From the NCBI RefSeq assembly GCF_036373705.1, contig NC_089866.1, positions 19,499,501 to 19,563,500 of the forward strand: a stretch of 64,000 bases of DNA, read 5' to 3'. Below the pieces are notes generated by a model. It did no database searches. It had not been told where the DNA came from and was given only the letters and a program-made list of their open reading frames with translations. The position numbers were made by a program, and so were the translations under genes. The DNA comes from Amia ocellicauda. Its lineage: Eukaryota > Chordata > Actinopteri > Amiiformes > Amiidae. Positions 23,641 to 37,301 of this stretch are shown here, piece after piece. Position 1 is the stretch's first letter, and every line of letters starts with the position of its first letter.

Positions 23641-24060
23641 TCATCTCAACACCCAAAATGTCAGGAACAGGCTTTCCCGCATCCTCTGACCCCATTGGCC
23701 CGTTCTAGTTTGTTTCTTGTCTCCGATTGGTTGGTTCTCCGTGACGACGCGACATGGTTATCTACAGAGGATCCGATTGGTTTATTCTCTGTGATGACGC
23801 GTTGTGGTTAGCTACAGAGATTCCGGCTCGTAGAACCCTACCATTGGGCAATTACTTTTCCGTATTCATTTCTTATTGGACAATATTAAGAGCCACCTCC
23901 CTCTCTGTAGTTTGATAGGTTAGTCTTTAGTACAGTCTTGGCAACTCAGTCAGTGATTGGCCTTTGACTTGGAGGGTATTGAATTTGAGCCAATTAGAGG
24001 CGAAGATATTTAAAGCCTCAGTTTCGCACGGCTTGAAAGTTGGCATTGACAGAAGATAGT
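23641..24060. promoter_or_regulatory. FICD promoter region, CCAAT-box cluster with tandem 50-bp repeat
   Basis: Six ATTGG boxes (CCAAT on the FICD strand) begin at 23694, 23726, 23776, 23843, 23875 and 23956, plus one CCAAT on the plus strand at 23990. Two adjacent 50-bp units (23723-23772 and 23773-23822) are about 80% identical, each carrying GATTGGTT, then GTGACGACGCG or GTGATGACGCG (CRE/ATF half-site TGACG or TGATGACG), then TGGTTA and CTACAGAG. NF-Y with ATF6/CREB-type sites is the usual logic of ER-stress promoters, which would suit FICD, but no canonical CCAAT-N9-CCACG ERSE is present. A TATTTAAAG string at about 24008 on the plus strand suggests a second, rightward promoter. Confidence 0.6.
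23723..23822. repeat. Two 50-bp tandem units in the FICD promoter
   Basis: Direct comparison gives 40 of 50 matching positions between the units, with the CCAAT box and the GACGCG core kept in both. Confidence 0.85.
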
Positions 24061-24378
24061 AGACTGCAGGTGTCAGTTAAATAGCAGGCAGACCATGGAG
24101 TTTGACCGTTTCAGTAAATCTAAAGTTAGAAAATTGCATCTAATGTTTCTCTGAAAGATATTTTCTTGATATCTGCTTGATTTGAATAAGTATATATTAT
24201 TTGATTAGGCTATTTGCTTTCTTGGTATTACGGGTACGTGCTAACATAAATGCCTTCCCAGAACCATAACTAACTAGGCCTATATATTTTTTACCTATAC
24301 ATTTCTTTTCTTGTTCATTGCCGTTCATTTACCAACAACCTAGAAACACTTGAGGGTTCAAAGAGAAAATAGTCTGTG

Positions 24379-24392
24379 CCCTAGATGGCACT
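24379..24392 (+). promoter_or_regulatory. CTCF-like core motif
   Basis: CCCTAGATGGCACT matches the YAGRKGGCRSY half of the CTCF consensus at every position; the 5' part of the motif fits less well. It lies just beyond the FICD promoter at the edge of the desert. Confidence 0.35.
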
Positions 24393-25446
24393 GTTGCACT
24401 TGCAGACAGAAGTAAATCTTCAAATGCAATTAAACAAAGATCGTTAACAAGATTTAAAACTTGGATTTATACATACATAATTCATGTAGAGTACACAGGC
24501 ACATTTTAATTCCTAGATTTTGCTTGTATAATTTTATTGCACTAAATATATTAATATATTAATTCAAATAGATTACATTTTACACAATGCTACGGCATAT
24601 GATCGAACACATCTTGACATCAAGTTTCTGAATTAGAAATATGTGATGTACTGATTTCTGTGCTGTTATTTTAATCAGATATGTTTTTCTTTGACAAACC
24701 TAATACGTTAAACAAAACATTCTAATGATCACAATATAGATTTGATAAATACAGAATTTATTGATTGATTGATAGATATACTGACAAAAATGTAGGATGT
24801 ATTCATGTAATATCACAAAACCCAACAAACCACAAAATCACTCAAAGGGAGTTACAGGAATAATTACAGTTTTAAACATTGGAATCTATAGTGATTTTGC
24901 TTATTGGTAGCAGAAATTCAAACTGGGCGGCAGTGACTCCCACCTCTGAGTTGGACCAGCTGTTACTTTGGCTGTCTATTGAAAAGCCAAGCCACCGATG
25001 TAGGGAGAGGTCAACACTGTCATCAACTGCTGGACAAGGTAAGGTGTGAATATTCCACCTCCGATGATGGTTTCTTAACAAAATGAGCAAGTTACGCTTT
25101 CTGTGTTATCTCGGAAAATGACTCTCCCATTATGAAGGCACCATGAAACTAGATTATGTTTTGGTGGTGTGCCACCCTGGGGTATGAATGAGTTTGACCA
25201 GATATTGCAATATTTTCTATCTATCTATAAGAACAACTGCAGGTGGGCTGATCTCCTACTCTATGCCACACACTAGGATGAACCTCAATTTTTCCAAGAA
25301 TGTGACCACTGGAATGCATGCCATCAGTGATGCTTTGGAAACTGTGCTTTTACTGGCATTGTCTTACTGTCCATATGTCTTTGTTTGGGCAAGTGTACCA
25401 GGAGATTCTGCCATCAACAACGAAATAGCACACGAGATCCAACGTT

Positions 25447-25490
25447 TGATATATATATATGTATATGTATATGTATATATATAATATATT
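25447..25490. repeat. TA/TATG-rich simple repeat
   Basis: Alternating TA with interspersed TG units; low-complexity sequence. Confidence 0.85.
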
Positions 25491-28400
25491 ATCCATTGTC
25501 GAAAAGTGGAGCAATAGGACCTGTTCTAGTTACATCTGTCTGGCTCCACGTCTTTAGGGAGAGCAGTAAACATCTGGAATGAATTGCTGAGTCAGTTTTT
25601 ACAATGCTGATGTATTTCACAATTCATTACCTTTCCTGTGTTCTTATGCAGTTCTACAAGATTGGTTCAGCATTACAGAGAGCGATCTAATTTGCAAAAC
25701 TGACAACTGCGATTTCTTATTTGAAAACCGAGCTAGCAAAGCACTGGGCTAATCAAGATCATTGTGTGATGTGTTACTCAAAACAATCGTATTGGGATAT
25801 GCTTAATTATGCTCAAGACAAAGTGAGTCACTTTTTGCAGCATCCTGGGTTTGCTACAAAAATGGCTGTGTGCCTTCCTTTGTTAAAACATATTATTCAA
25901 AGTGGAACTCCCACGCTTACTTTGAAATCTACATAAATATATGAATGTGATATGCCATTATTCCTAAGTGCTGTCAAGTCAATAGAAAGCGCTCCCATCT
26001 TTCAGTTGAATGGATTTTATTTTAGGTATATCAGTGGATGTATAAGCCTTTAATGAAACTGTGGGTTTCCTATATCAGGTATTGACATTCTCACATTCAG
26101 CCCAGGCAGGAGTCTTCGCCTAATGATCCTAATAAATAACAGATTAAGTTGATCGGGGTGCCCTTTTGTGTTGCCTGGAAACCCCAGCTAAGAAATGAAA
26201 ACCTTAATCCTTTTCCTTTTGTGCAGGAGAGAGACCAGCTTGAAAATGCTGGCCAGTGCTCATATTTATATTTACTCCACTGTCCAGAAAGGTGGGGCTA
26301 TTGTTTTCAGCCAGTGGGTAGAACGCCACCGTTAACTAAACGAGTCTTTTATCCTCAGTTGTTTGCTACTGATATGTATCAATGCAAAAGCCAGTGCTTT
26401 CCATCACTGTCTTTGCAAATGGGCTCCCAGCAGAGTTGGACAATGAAGGCATGAACAATGCAGCAGCTTCCATCGAGGGTAAACAGAGCGATTAGTCATG
26501 TTTAGCACGGCAGGGTTGTTTATTTGTTTTGGTGATTGATTTAATACAAATTTGAAAATCCACTGTTTCCCCTTTTATAGTTTTAGGAACGTCAACAACT
26601 ATTATTCAGCTTGAATACCCTCACACTGACCGGAGAAAACTATACACATACACCTACACACACACCTTATTGCTATTGCTGTTTTTTCCCTCCAAAATTG
26701 CCTGGCATTAATACACCAGTTGAAGGTCTAGAAGCCCTGTCTCTATAGCCCAATCCTACAGAGTGTGCTGTTGACTCCTCAGGCAGACTTCATCTCTGTA
26801 TAACTGATTTAAACATGTATTATATTCTATATATGTAGTTAAGTCCCTCTATATGCACTGCAACAATTTTACATTTTCTTCTACTTCCGCCTCAATTAAC
26901 AACAACAGACAGTTTTGCCTGGCAACGGGGAATCCATAAACAGCCAATGATAACACCTGGATTCTACATGCCAGATGTTTTTCTAACACTAGGAAGTGCA
27001 ACTGTGTGGTGCAGAATAGGGTGAGAATGACACTGAATGGATTAGTATTTATATTAGTATATTTATGACTGAATATAGGAGAACATTAGCAATAGGTTTG
27101 CAAGTAGCTCTAATATATTCTTTAATTGCACCCATTCAAATTCAACATCCTTCTCACTTGGTTATCCTGCAGGGTAAGTGCTGATTTCTGGCCTCACAAG
27201 CTTTAGACACATCAGTCTTCTGAAGATAGGAAACCCATAACCTTAAGGTAGAATGGACTGATGTGTGAGGTAAGCAGCCGAGTTCCCCTGCCAGCTCCAC
27301 TTCTCCGGTAGGGCTCTCGACCTGTCATTTGATTAGTCCTGAAAAGATAGGCTGATTGCTTCTGAATCAATATTCTTAGTTAAGTAGCAATTACTTTCTG
27401 GAATGCATTGATTTTTTCCTCTCTCTCAGCTCACATCAACCACAGAAGACTAATTTGATGACTAATAAAGTATTAAACTTTAAAAAAATATGTATATAAA
27501 AAGATAATGCTGAAGCTTGAGAATTCAAAATTGTATATCTTTATTGCCATGAATTATTTGTTTTTAATCTTTGAGCAGAAAATGCTTTAACCCAAATGGA
27601 AGCTTGCATGAATTACTTGAATGAATAATATTTAATCCAGAAAGCAAATATAAGAATCTGACTGAGCTAATGCCAAGATGAGCAAAAAATAATATTCACA
27701 AAAGAAGAAAGAAGAAATAAACCATATGCATGACATAGTGTCCTTCTCATATGTGACGGATACTCACCTATGCATTTAATACCCTTTTTATTTGAGAGGA
27801 GAAATGATTTATGTTGCAGATGTTTGACCAAAATAAGCACATGTGGTGTTTAAAAATGTTGCTGACTTTGTGGCACTGTTTTTCTACCACAAAATATGTT
27901 TACAAATATTTGTTGCAAATTCTAATGCAACACATTTTTAATAAATTGCCACTAACCTCTGCGTAATTTGGTTATTGCTGCTTTTGACCAGATCAACATA
28001 AAAATGTAAAGTGCAAGATGAAGGCAAAGCTCGCATGTCTGTTGTTTAAAACTGGCCCCCACTTCACCTGTATGTTATGGTTTTGGAAATTCTCATATTC
28101 CTTTTATACTTTTTATAAAAATGAAATGTCTTGCACATCACACCTACAATTCTGTGTGCGTGTGTATGCGTGCAATCCAGGAAGAACTCCAGTGAAATGA
28201 TATTAATTTTCAATTATCATGTGCATTACTCAGAAAGTCTGATAAGCCTGTGAAAAGAGGCTACCAAGCGTGCACAGTCTAGGAAACAGATGTGCAAACA
28301 GAGATAGGCAGCATTCCTCTGAAGTGTCGGTTTCTACATAATCAAGAGTTGGTTTCAGTCTCCACAGGTGTTGATCGTGTAATTGAACACAGAATAAAAA

Positions 28401-29261
28401 CCAGGAACACAAACCTGGTGCCAGGCCACAGTTATCAAAACACAGCTCGGAATCGCAAGATTGCGCTGGCTGTTCATCACAATGCATAATATCTCATTAA
28501 TGGGCTTCTGCTTTTTTACCTTCCCTGTTTTATCTGTTTGATGCAGACATACACACATCCTGGAAAATTAAGCATTAGCAGGATTTGGGTGATTGGGGGC
28601 AGCCAGTTTCAGCACCATTTGCTTTCAAAGTTCCTTGCTTTCACAATACCTAATGATGCATTTTGATAATACCAATTGTACTGGGATCAAATTCCTCACA
28701 CCTCCTATCTGATCATATTTAGTGTTCATGGATGGAGTGTCTGAGAATAATTTATCTGGCATCAAGTAACAGCACTCCCATGCAGTATTGACTGCTTAAT
28801 GCAACTAAGCATTTTGGTTGTGAAGGATAAGAGCAGTAAACATAGAATTGGAAAGGGCACTTTGCACTGTTTTAAAATTGGCTTTGCTCTTATATTTAAT
28901 CTCAATAACCAAATAATCTAAAAATGTGCATGAAGAATGTGATTTATTGTACACAATCTACCTAAACATCCACTTGAAAGTTGTAATCTTAATTGTGAAC
29001 TTTAGTTATTGGTTATGATTAGCAAGTACATTATTCTAGACTACTGGCAGATATTATATGTAATATTTATCATGCAGAACATGGGATAAATGTAGCACTT
29101 ACACATGCATAACAGTCTAATGGGTTAGTAGGTTTAGATGTATTTAAATAACATTATCTTAAAAATCTGTTTTGCAGTGAAAAGGCTTTTTGCCTGCATT
29201 TGATTTTTTTAAATCTAAGTTTCACACACAAGTTAAAACAAAGATGCATTAAACTTAATAT

Positions 29262-29340
29262 TAATCAATCAATCAATCCATCAATCATTTTTTATTTGTA
29301 TAGTGCCCTTTGCAGGGTAGCCACAATGTGCTTGAAAGAT
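29262..29340. repeat. Fragment of a dispersed fish repeat (AATC)n plus TTTATTTGTATAGTGCCC
   Basis: A short AATC run followed by TTTTTATTTGTATAGTGCCCTTTGC..., then CACAATGTGCTTGAAAG, is a string I recognise from widespread vertebrate SINE/LINE tails (usually written TTTATATAGCGCC...AAGGTGCTTTAC). It is a short diverged piece. Family assignment is from memory. Confidence 0.55.
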
Positions 29341-31151
29341 TAATAAACAAACAACAAAATAAATAAACCATAAACAGTTAATAAAATAGTCTGAATGCAT
29401 TCCACTGGGTTAGAATAAACTCAAAAGCAGTCTACAATGCTGTGCGAGTTAGAATGTGAATTTAAATGGATGAGACGATGATGTGTTTATAGAGGGTCTG
29501 GTGAGGAGCTCTATCTGTGGGGTTCTGCGTGGGCTTGAGCTGTTCTTATGGTTTATGTCTTTTTCTTTGTGCCTCTAGGAGAAGGAATAACATTTCAGCA
29601 GCTCTGCTTTTTCACTCTACCAGTTGACCTTCTTGCTAACCATCAGTAAAGTAACACTATAGCTTCCCGCTGTTCTACCAGCAGAGTGGACAAAAGGACT
29701 CCGGTTAGGGTCAGGGAGATGTCTGCAGTTGCCTTTTGAAGGTTAGATTCATGTAGTTTCGATCCGAAAAGAATGGATGCATTTGAATAAAATGACATTT
29801 ATATTTATTGACATACAAAACCAAACGAACACAAACAGCCATCTGGGCGTTTCCTGCAGCTGTATGAGAATCCTGTTGCCATCACTAAAACTTAGTTTGT
29901 TTTTCTTTCAATCCTGTTGTTCTAACATGCATTCTTTCCTATACCTTGTTTGTATCTTGCTAATGCACAGCCCCAAAGAGAATTATGCCTGACTGGTTCT
30001 CTTACTATTAGACTTGATTGAAAAGAGCAATTAGACAGCATGATTTGTATTTATTTATTTTTTGTGCAAAGGCGTATTGGAGGCACGTTTCACATCGACA
30101 GCCCACTACAACCCCTGTGAGTAAAGTGCTGTTTGATTAGACTAATTTTGGAAGAAAGGATGTTTAAATCAAACCATGTCATACATGTCATGTAGCTCAG
30201 AAAGCCAGAAATGAGTTTATAAATTCTTCCCATGATGCATCAAAATAAAGTCCTTCCTCTCTCAAATGCAGAACACACTCTCTTAAATACACTGTCTCCT
30301 CCTGACAGATGAGGGATAAAGAAAAAATAACATATACGAATAGGGTTCAGGGCTATTTTTTATATTCTCCAAAACCACTTGCAGAAACCATTTTAAATAG
30401 ATTTGTTCAAAAGAAGGGGGTTGGTCACATGATTGGCAGCAATGTTGAGTTTTAAATATATCCCAGCCATCACTTATTTGAAACCGTTCGTGCGATTGAA
30501 GTTAATTGCATTACTTGCATACTTTGCTTTATATTTCTGTGAAACAATACAATACACTCACAAACCATCACATATCTCCTGAGATCTATAGTAACTGCAA
30601 TCACAAACTGAAACCCCTTTCAATTCTTTATTGGTTTTGTTGCATGGTTAAGTAGCCATATTGTGATTTGGAAACTACTGCAAAGTGGATAACCTTTTCT
30701 GAATCCACTTGTAATATATAATATAGATGTGAAATTTAGTTAAGTGTTGCATTGTGGCCTTCTTTTAGATTTGTTCAATGCAAATTGTTTGCTTGCATTT
30801 TTGCCAATAAATAAATAAAAATGTCTTGGAGGCCATTTTGTATTTTTTGACCAACATACTTCTAGCACTTCTCATGCAATATACACTTGAGACTATCCAA
30901 CTGATACATATTGCTATATGTTTGTTTTACTATGCTTGCTAGGCCACTGATAATTGCTGCTTTCGGCTAAATATATATACTATTTACTGTTTACATGTTC
31001 TAAGGTTTTGAGCTATGGGGAAAACAGATGGTATGTCATACAAAATGTGTGTTGAAAAACTGATTTTGAGTAGTGAGATGCATTGACCAATATGAAGAGA
31101 CATATTGACTTTTTTTAATGTCAGCTGTGATAATCACTGCAGTTTCCGCTG

Positions 31152-31169
31152 TGGACAGCAGGGGGAGGT
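31152..31169 (+). promoter_or_regulatory. CTCF-like motif
   Basis: TGGACAGCAGGGGGAGGT agrees with YGRCCASYAGRKGGCRSY at 16 of 18 positions. Binding is inference. Confidence 0.45.
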
Positions 31170-34100
31170 CTTTACATGGCTTTTACTCTTCGTTTTCCTT
31201 GACTGCATAACAAAACAAGCTCAGCAAGACTCCGAAGTCTGCCTGGCTTGGCTGTATTTACATCCATTTGTCTTGTGGTAATTTAATAATGAAGTGTGGC
31301 TATAATGGCGGTTAAGAATGCGTTTTCAAATAACCTTTGATCTAAATGGATTCTTTCTTTGCTTCTGGTCATCCTTATTCTCGAATGCAGCTGTCGGCCA
31401 TCACACTGTATATCCTGTCAAATGTTGTGGCGTATAAAACTGTTGGCGAAAGTGTGTGGAAGTAGAAAGGGCATTCTTTGGTGTCTCTTCATAGCTTGCC
31501 GCTCCAGAAACACACCGAGTGGCAGCAATGCCCTATTACGCCGGAAATCTGGAGCTTCCAATCTTCAGCAAACACTGACGTATAAATCAATAGACTCTGG
31601 GCTGGCTTCCCAGTGCTAGTGTTTCTCAAAATGCCTATTCTGAGCTTTTATTACCCGTTTCTTCTCTCTTTAATCCACTGACAGAACATTAAGTTTCACT
31701 CACACAGGTTTTAACATTCATTGTTTTTCCAAGTGCTGCATCATTAAAAAAAAGTGCATTTATTTATTTGTTAAATATGTAATCGAGTGCAGTATGGACT
31801 ATAAAAAGAAAAGCATTAAAAAAAGCCTATACATTTTCCCCAGTGGCCTACAGGAGGATGACGTCACTTGGCCTTCCATCAATAGTCATTTCTAAGACAT
31901 CCTTCACAAGCAAATGCAATCTGATTGAAGATCCTTTCCAGCAGCCGAGCAATCCAACTTCATTCATCAAGTGACACGATTCTAGCTTTTCTCTCTAATG
32001 CCATGCAGCCGTTTGAATCGGTTCCCATTCGTAGTGGAAACTGTCCAGCCCGGTTCGATCCTGGGATGAATGACTGCTCTTCACAGACTGGCTGACAGAT
32101 GGTCTGGACACGGCAGCAGAAAGCGCTTGGCTCCCCCCCTTTCTTTTCTGTTTCTCGCCGGGCCTTAACGGGTTAAAGCAATAGCTGTCAGATTTCTCTG
32201 CATGGTTGTAAAAAGACAAATGAGCAGAGTGCGAGATTTATGACATCTGGGAGATTCTGCTAGTACTTTGTGCCATTTGAGCGGCCAAGTGTATTTACAG
32301 ATTTCTGTGTGCCTGTGGGGTGAGGTGCCGAAGAGAGCGCAATCCTGGAGAGAACTTTAATCAAAATGTCCGGTATGATTAACGGCTGTTATACAATAAT
32401 GCCATTAAACTGACAGTCTGTTGTAAAAGAAAGCACCTTTGTAAATGCAAAAGCTTAGGGGGGAAAAAAGGTCGGTACAGCGAAAATGCACACACTACCT
32501 CGCCCACTGTTCATTGCACAATAATAGAGGTCTGGCTGCAAGGGGTTTACTGCTGCCCTTTATAAAGTGGGGGCCTTTATTTACCTAGGAAGGTTCTTGA
32601 TAAATTTTGAAGACAGATTGTTTACTCTCTTAACTCTCCTCCCAACCCCCCCCCGCCCCCAAGTTGTGCAGCCAGCTTCAAATAAAGGAACTCAGCGTAC
32701 ATCCCATTGTGAGTCATATGTGATAGCTACAGAAAGTAAGTAGTGGTACAAAAGTCAAAATATAAGAGACCTTAATCACTGCGGCAATCCGATAGCGGGG
32801 GAAATTCGCTGCCATTACTCCCACAGTGCAATTCCGAGTGACAGAAATGGGCCTCTGTGGTCTCTTCCTGATTCGCAATTGCGGTTCATCACTGCGGTGC
32901 TGTGTGGTATTGAGGTGAGGGCCATAAAACTCTGCCGAGACCCCAGTGTTACTCTCTCATCTCTCTGATACGGTCTGTAATCATGACTGTAGACTTTTGG
33001 GCCCTCCCCATAAAATTCCATCAGCGCTGGCAGTAGGCTGTCCCTCAAACGCTAACCTCTGCACAGCACATGTACATTTACTAATATATATATATTTTAG
33101 CAAGGTTTTGAGTGGAATAATTCTGAAGCAGACTGCGCTATGCTATATCGCCAAGCCTACAATTGAATTTGAATGCAAAATACAGGTGCATGGGCCGTAA
33201 TTTAATATATTTTGTATTTTTTAAAAATACATAATAAATACTCACTTGACGCTTACAGTAGAAGCTACTCGATACACTGTTACCTTACTCTGCCATCATC
33301 GACTAGTTTATTGTGGTAATTTATAATCTGTAGAGCCGAAGGCAATGGAAAGCCTGGCACCTTTATAGGCTTGACCATTTATATTGTTCATATTGATCCC
33401 GTGCTCCTCACTAATAAGATTAAGTTCCCCCTGGCTGTTTGTATCATGATCAATAAAGCTCTGCTCTCCCAATACAATGCAGTCTCCCATAGTTTTTGCC
33501 TTACAGCACCAATGCTCCTAATGCTGGATTAACTGTGTAAGAACGGGGTCTCTCAGTTTGAGACAAAAGAAAAACAAGAGCACTATTTGAGTCTTGACAC
33601 AGGATAAAACTAATATACATACAGCTGCCCGCATTCGATTTGATCCCTGTCTTTTTATTTCAATGAATATACAAGCCATAAATGATTATAAATAAATTAT
33701 TCAAGCATTAAATTATTATTGGACCTGAATATCGAAATCTATATTGGGTTATCTTTCATAGCTTGGCTGGCTACACTGGAGCGAAATACAAAAGTGTAGG
33801 ATTTATGGCTAGTCTACTTATATTCAGTCCCCAGGGAATGTAAATAGAAAGTTATTAAAAAGGGTAAAGAATGTAGCTCATCAAATCTGTCGACAAATGG
33901 AGGGAAATAGATATGCCAGAGTAAATGCATCTAAAGGAATCAGGAAAAGTCATATTTCCCCCACTAATCTGAACCACAAATCACACTATTGAAGGTGCTG
34001 AACTTCAAAGCTCTGCCTGCCTGTTTTAGAAATAAAGATATTTAGCTCTTCAGGTCTGAAGTGAGCTGAACAGATCAAGAGGATGTGGTTTAACTGTGAG

Positions 34101-36489
34101 GATGAGTTTGGGCATTCGTAGTGGTATGTAGACACAGGGATCATCTGTGCATTTTCCCCCGATGGCAGCTGGGGATGGATTTCCTACAACATTGTGTGCT
34201 TTGAAATGTACAGAAAATATCAGGTCCCGGGAGTCTGCCATAGACTGACTAGAATAGTCTTGTAATATATCTTAATTATTGCTCTTTCTGTCGCAGGTTA
34301 TGACAACTAACATGGCGAACAGAAATATACAATAATAATAGGTGATAGATATTAATCTTTAAAGGCTAGTTTGTGACCCCTGTACTATTCATTTTCTTGG
34401 CTAGGTTATTTAGGGAAAATAGCCTTTCTTGAAGCCAATCAAAGAATAATAACATCACTTATTTATTTTCTCATTTCAATTATTCATCATCTGGGAACAA
34501 CAACAGCACATAAAGGCATGTCTCAACAGGGTGTTTGCATGGCCTTGGCTAGTGGCTGCATCCGTTTCCTTGAAAATTACCGTGAGAAGTCCAATGGAGT
34601 GTGTGCAATGCCATTATTTATTTATCTTTCTTTCTTTTTCTTATTATTTTTCCCCCCTTTACAGTAGGTAATTTTCCAAAGGCAAAGCTCACAATAGCAG
34701 GGATAGAAATTGCCCCTACAATGAAATATTGGTGATAAAAATACATAATTGACCACAGGCAAGGACAGCAGAGAATAACGGCGCCTTAAATCGCAATTTA
34801 AATACCAGGGGTGCTCACACATTGGTGAGAAGAACAATGAATCCTAGAAAGCACAGAGTTGGAATGAATAGGGTGTTTTCATTGACCACTTTGAATTATT
34901 TCTGTTTAGCTGCGGGGATAATTTGAATGTCAATAATGTCACAGCTCAGCAGTGACTTAATATCACATTGGGCAATCTCCCTGGTATATCTAGTGGTTCC
35001 TTCGCATCTAATGACATTGGTTTGTGCCTGTTGATGGCTGTGTGCATGACTCACGCGCGTGGCTCCGGACGACCCTCCCTACATTATCCGCATTTGAATC
35101 GCAGCAGATGCCTCTGTGTCCTCCAGCCCATTACTGGGAAATGGGTTTATAGGAGGTATGTGAAAAATGAGCCGTTACTGTCTGAGTCTGAATGCCATCA
35201 CTGACGATTCTCTGAGAGAAAAAAAAAGAGAGAAGGGAAAGGCAAAGTTATGAAATAAAACACCCCAGTTGCATTATTAAATTAGAGCCCTATTGTGATG
35301 ACATTGAAAGCAGTTGAAATAAAAAGCAAAGGTCTTTTTTCAGGATTGCACAGGAGTATGGATCGCTTGTGCCGAGAAGGCATTATGGGTCTCCTATGCA
35401 GCTTGGGGTGTTTGAATTACTGAGAATGCAATCAATATACATATTATGATTTTAAAAAGTAGGGAGACCAGCCTCCTTCTTTCAATAATAAATTAAAAGT
35501 GCAGCTATGGTGGTGTATAGAGACGGGTTTTTGTGAAGGAATTGATATTTCTGGCAACAACTTCCTGCTAGCATTGATGGAATTTTACAGTTGTGGGAAA
35601 CACAACACAACAGAAACATCTGGCAGGGTTGTATCTTATTATATACATGTATATACTCTCGCCTTTTGTGTTTTTTTGGGCATTGAGGAATAGTGAATAC
35701 ATGTCATGGTAGCTGACATTACTTTATACATGGTTGGCTAAGAAGGGAACACATATATATAATTGGAGCCTCCAAGAAACTGGTGCTTCTGAAGATTAAT
35801 AATCTCTGTTGATTTGGGTGGATCTCTTTTAGTCAAGATGTTTAGTCGAGTGGACACTAAACACTAAAGGTAATCCTGTGTAATGCTATGGGGACTGAGC
35901 TTAGTCCCACTGGTAAATCCAGTAGAGGTTTATACAGTGTTTGTTGACTCTATTCTCATAAATCCCACTCCTTATTAGATGTTTTTGTTTCTTCTTTTCT
36001 TCTGAGAGTGTCTGACTGCTTTGTAGTGTGTCATACTGGTACAGACTGGCTGCTGAGTTGCACCCCAGAGGTGGCCTCTCTTCAGTTTGCTTCTTATCAG
36101 ATTTGACTGCTGCGCTGTTTTGAAATGCTTCGGGATCCTGTACAGAAATGGAATTCGGTGCCTCATAGCAAAACCAGAACAGGCTATGTCATGAATGTTA
36201 GATTCATCCAAACTCCTGCACTAAGTGATTGTATTATTGTAGTAATTGTAATGCTTGAGCAGCAGTACTGAAAAACGTGCGTCCTAAAAGTCACACTATT
36301 CCAGAAGGCTTTTGATTCTCAGTCAAAAAAAATGGGTCTGAAAGAAAAGTAAGAAAGACCAAAATAAAAACAAATCCTGCGCATAACTACTGTCTAAGTG
36401 TATTTTTATCCAAGGCATTAAGCACAGGTTTGGCAGCTACACATTGCAGATCAAGTGGGTAACTCCGAGCCTCTGAACATCATATAACA

Positions 36490-36760
36490 GTGGTTAAATC
36501 ATAAAGATGGGGAGGCCGGCCCCACTGCCTATAAGACTTAAATGGAGGATATATCTGGAAATAGTCATTAATAATAATAAAGAGGCCTATCCAAAACACC
36601 CAGGCTTTTACGCCTCTGCGTTAAAAATGATATAAAGAGGCTATCAAACCGGCCGGGAGCCTATAAACTTTGCATGCAGCAGAGCCAGTGCTGCAGACAA
36701 GGAAATGAACTGGGATTTAAAGTCATATTAAAAAACAGCCATCTCATTACAGGAGGAGAG
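36490..36760. promoter_or_regulatory. Candidate conserved regulatory element
   Basis: Non-repetitive, non-coding block with a GGCCGGCC core at about 36513-36520, two TAAAGAGGC strings, a CCGGCCGGG and TATTAA/TAAT strings. There is no simple repeat or mobile-element signature. Conservation cannot be tested here. Confidence 0.25.
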
Positions 36761-37301
36761 TGCAATGGCCTGACACGCCGTATGCACAGGAGCCCCGTCC
36801 CACAGAGTTAGGAAGAAAAGGGTACAAATTAGTATTTTACTATAGTGTGTTGGAGGTATGCGAGGGGCGGGGGGGCTCTGGCTGTCGGATGCTCAGGCAG
36901 CGCTCAATGGCTGGCACAAATGATTCGTTTTACAGCGTGACTCCCTGCACTTTTTCTGAGGTCAGATGTGCTCCTGATCTGTCCTTGTGTTTGCTGAGTG
37001 GGCTTGGTCCTTTAAAAAGGTTAGATTTCCCATTGTCCCTGTAAAGGCCCAGGCAGATTGAGGTGTTCCAGGCCTCCTATGTAATATTTTGTTGGTCGCA
37101 TGCAAACAATCACTTTTTATCTCTCCTTGTAGATGAAGATAGGATAAAGAGCCGTTATTTTTTACTCCTGCTGCTCTCCAGGGTGCTGAAATGTTTATAC
37201 CCTTATTGAACCATATGTCAGCACAATGGGCTGGTCTCCAGTTCGAGAATTTGCGAAACGCCACCGAATTAGAGGCATAAATGCTTGTCTAATTGGAGCA
37301 G

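Larger units (their letters stand above)
24061..29260. other. Gene desert, left part; no gene recognised
   Basis: AT-rich single-copy-looking sequence. The longest open frames (up to about 100 codons, e.g. at 25188, 25721 and 26149) have no splice context or recognisable family and are not called. It contains a CTCF-like motif near 24379, TA/TG-rich simple repeat at 25447-25490 and a fragment at about 25500-25600 that resembles the 3' portion of a LINE (low certainty). Confidence 0.5.

Noticed and set aside
23694..23830. Canonical ER stress element (CCAAT-N9-CCACG)
   Set aside because: CCAAT boxes and TGACG half-sites are present, but the exact spacing and CCACG half are not found.
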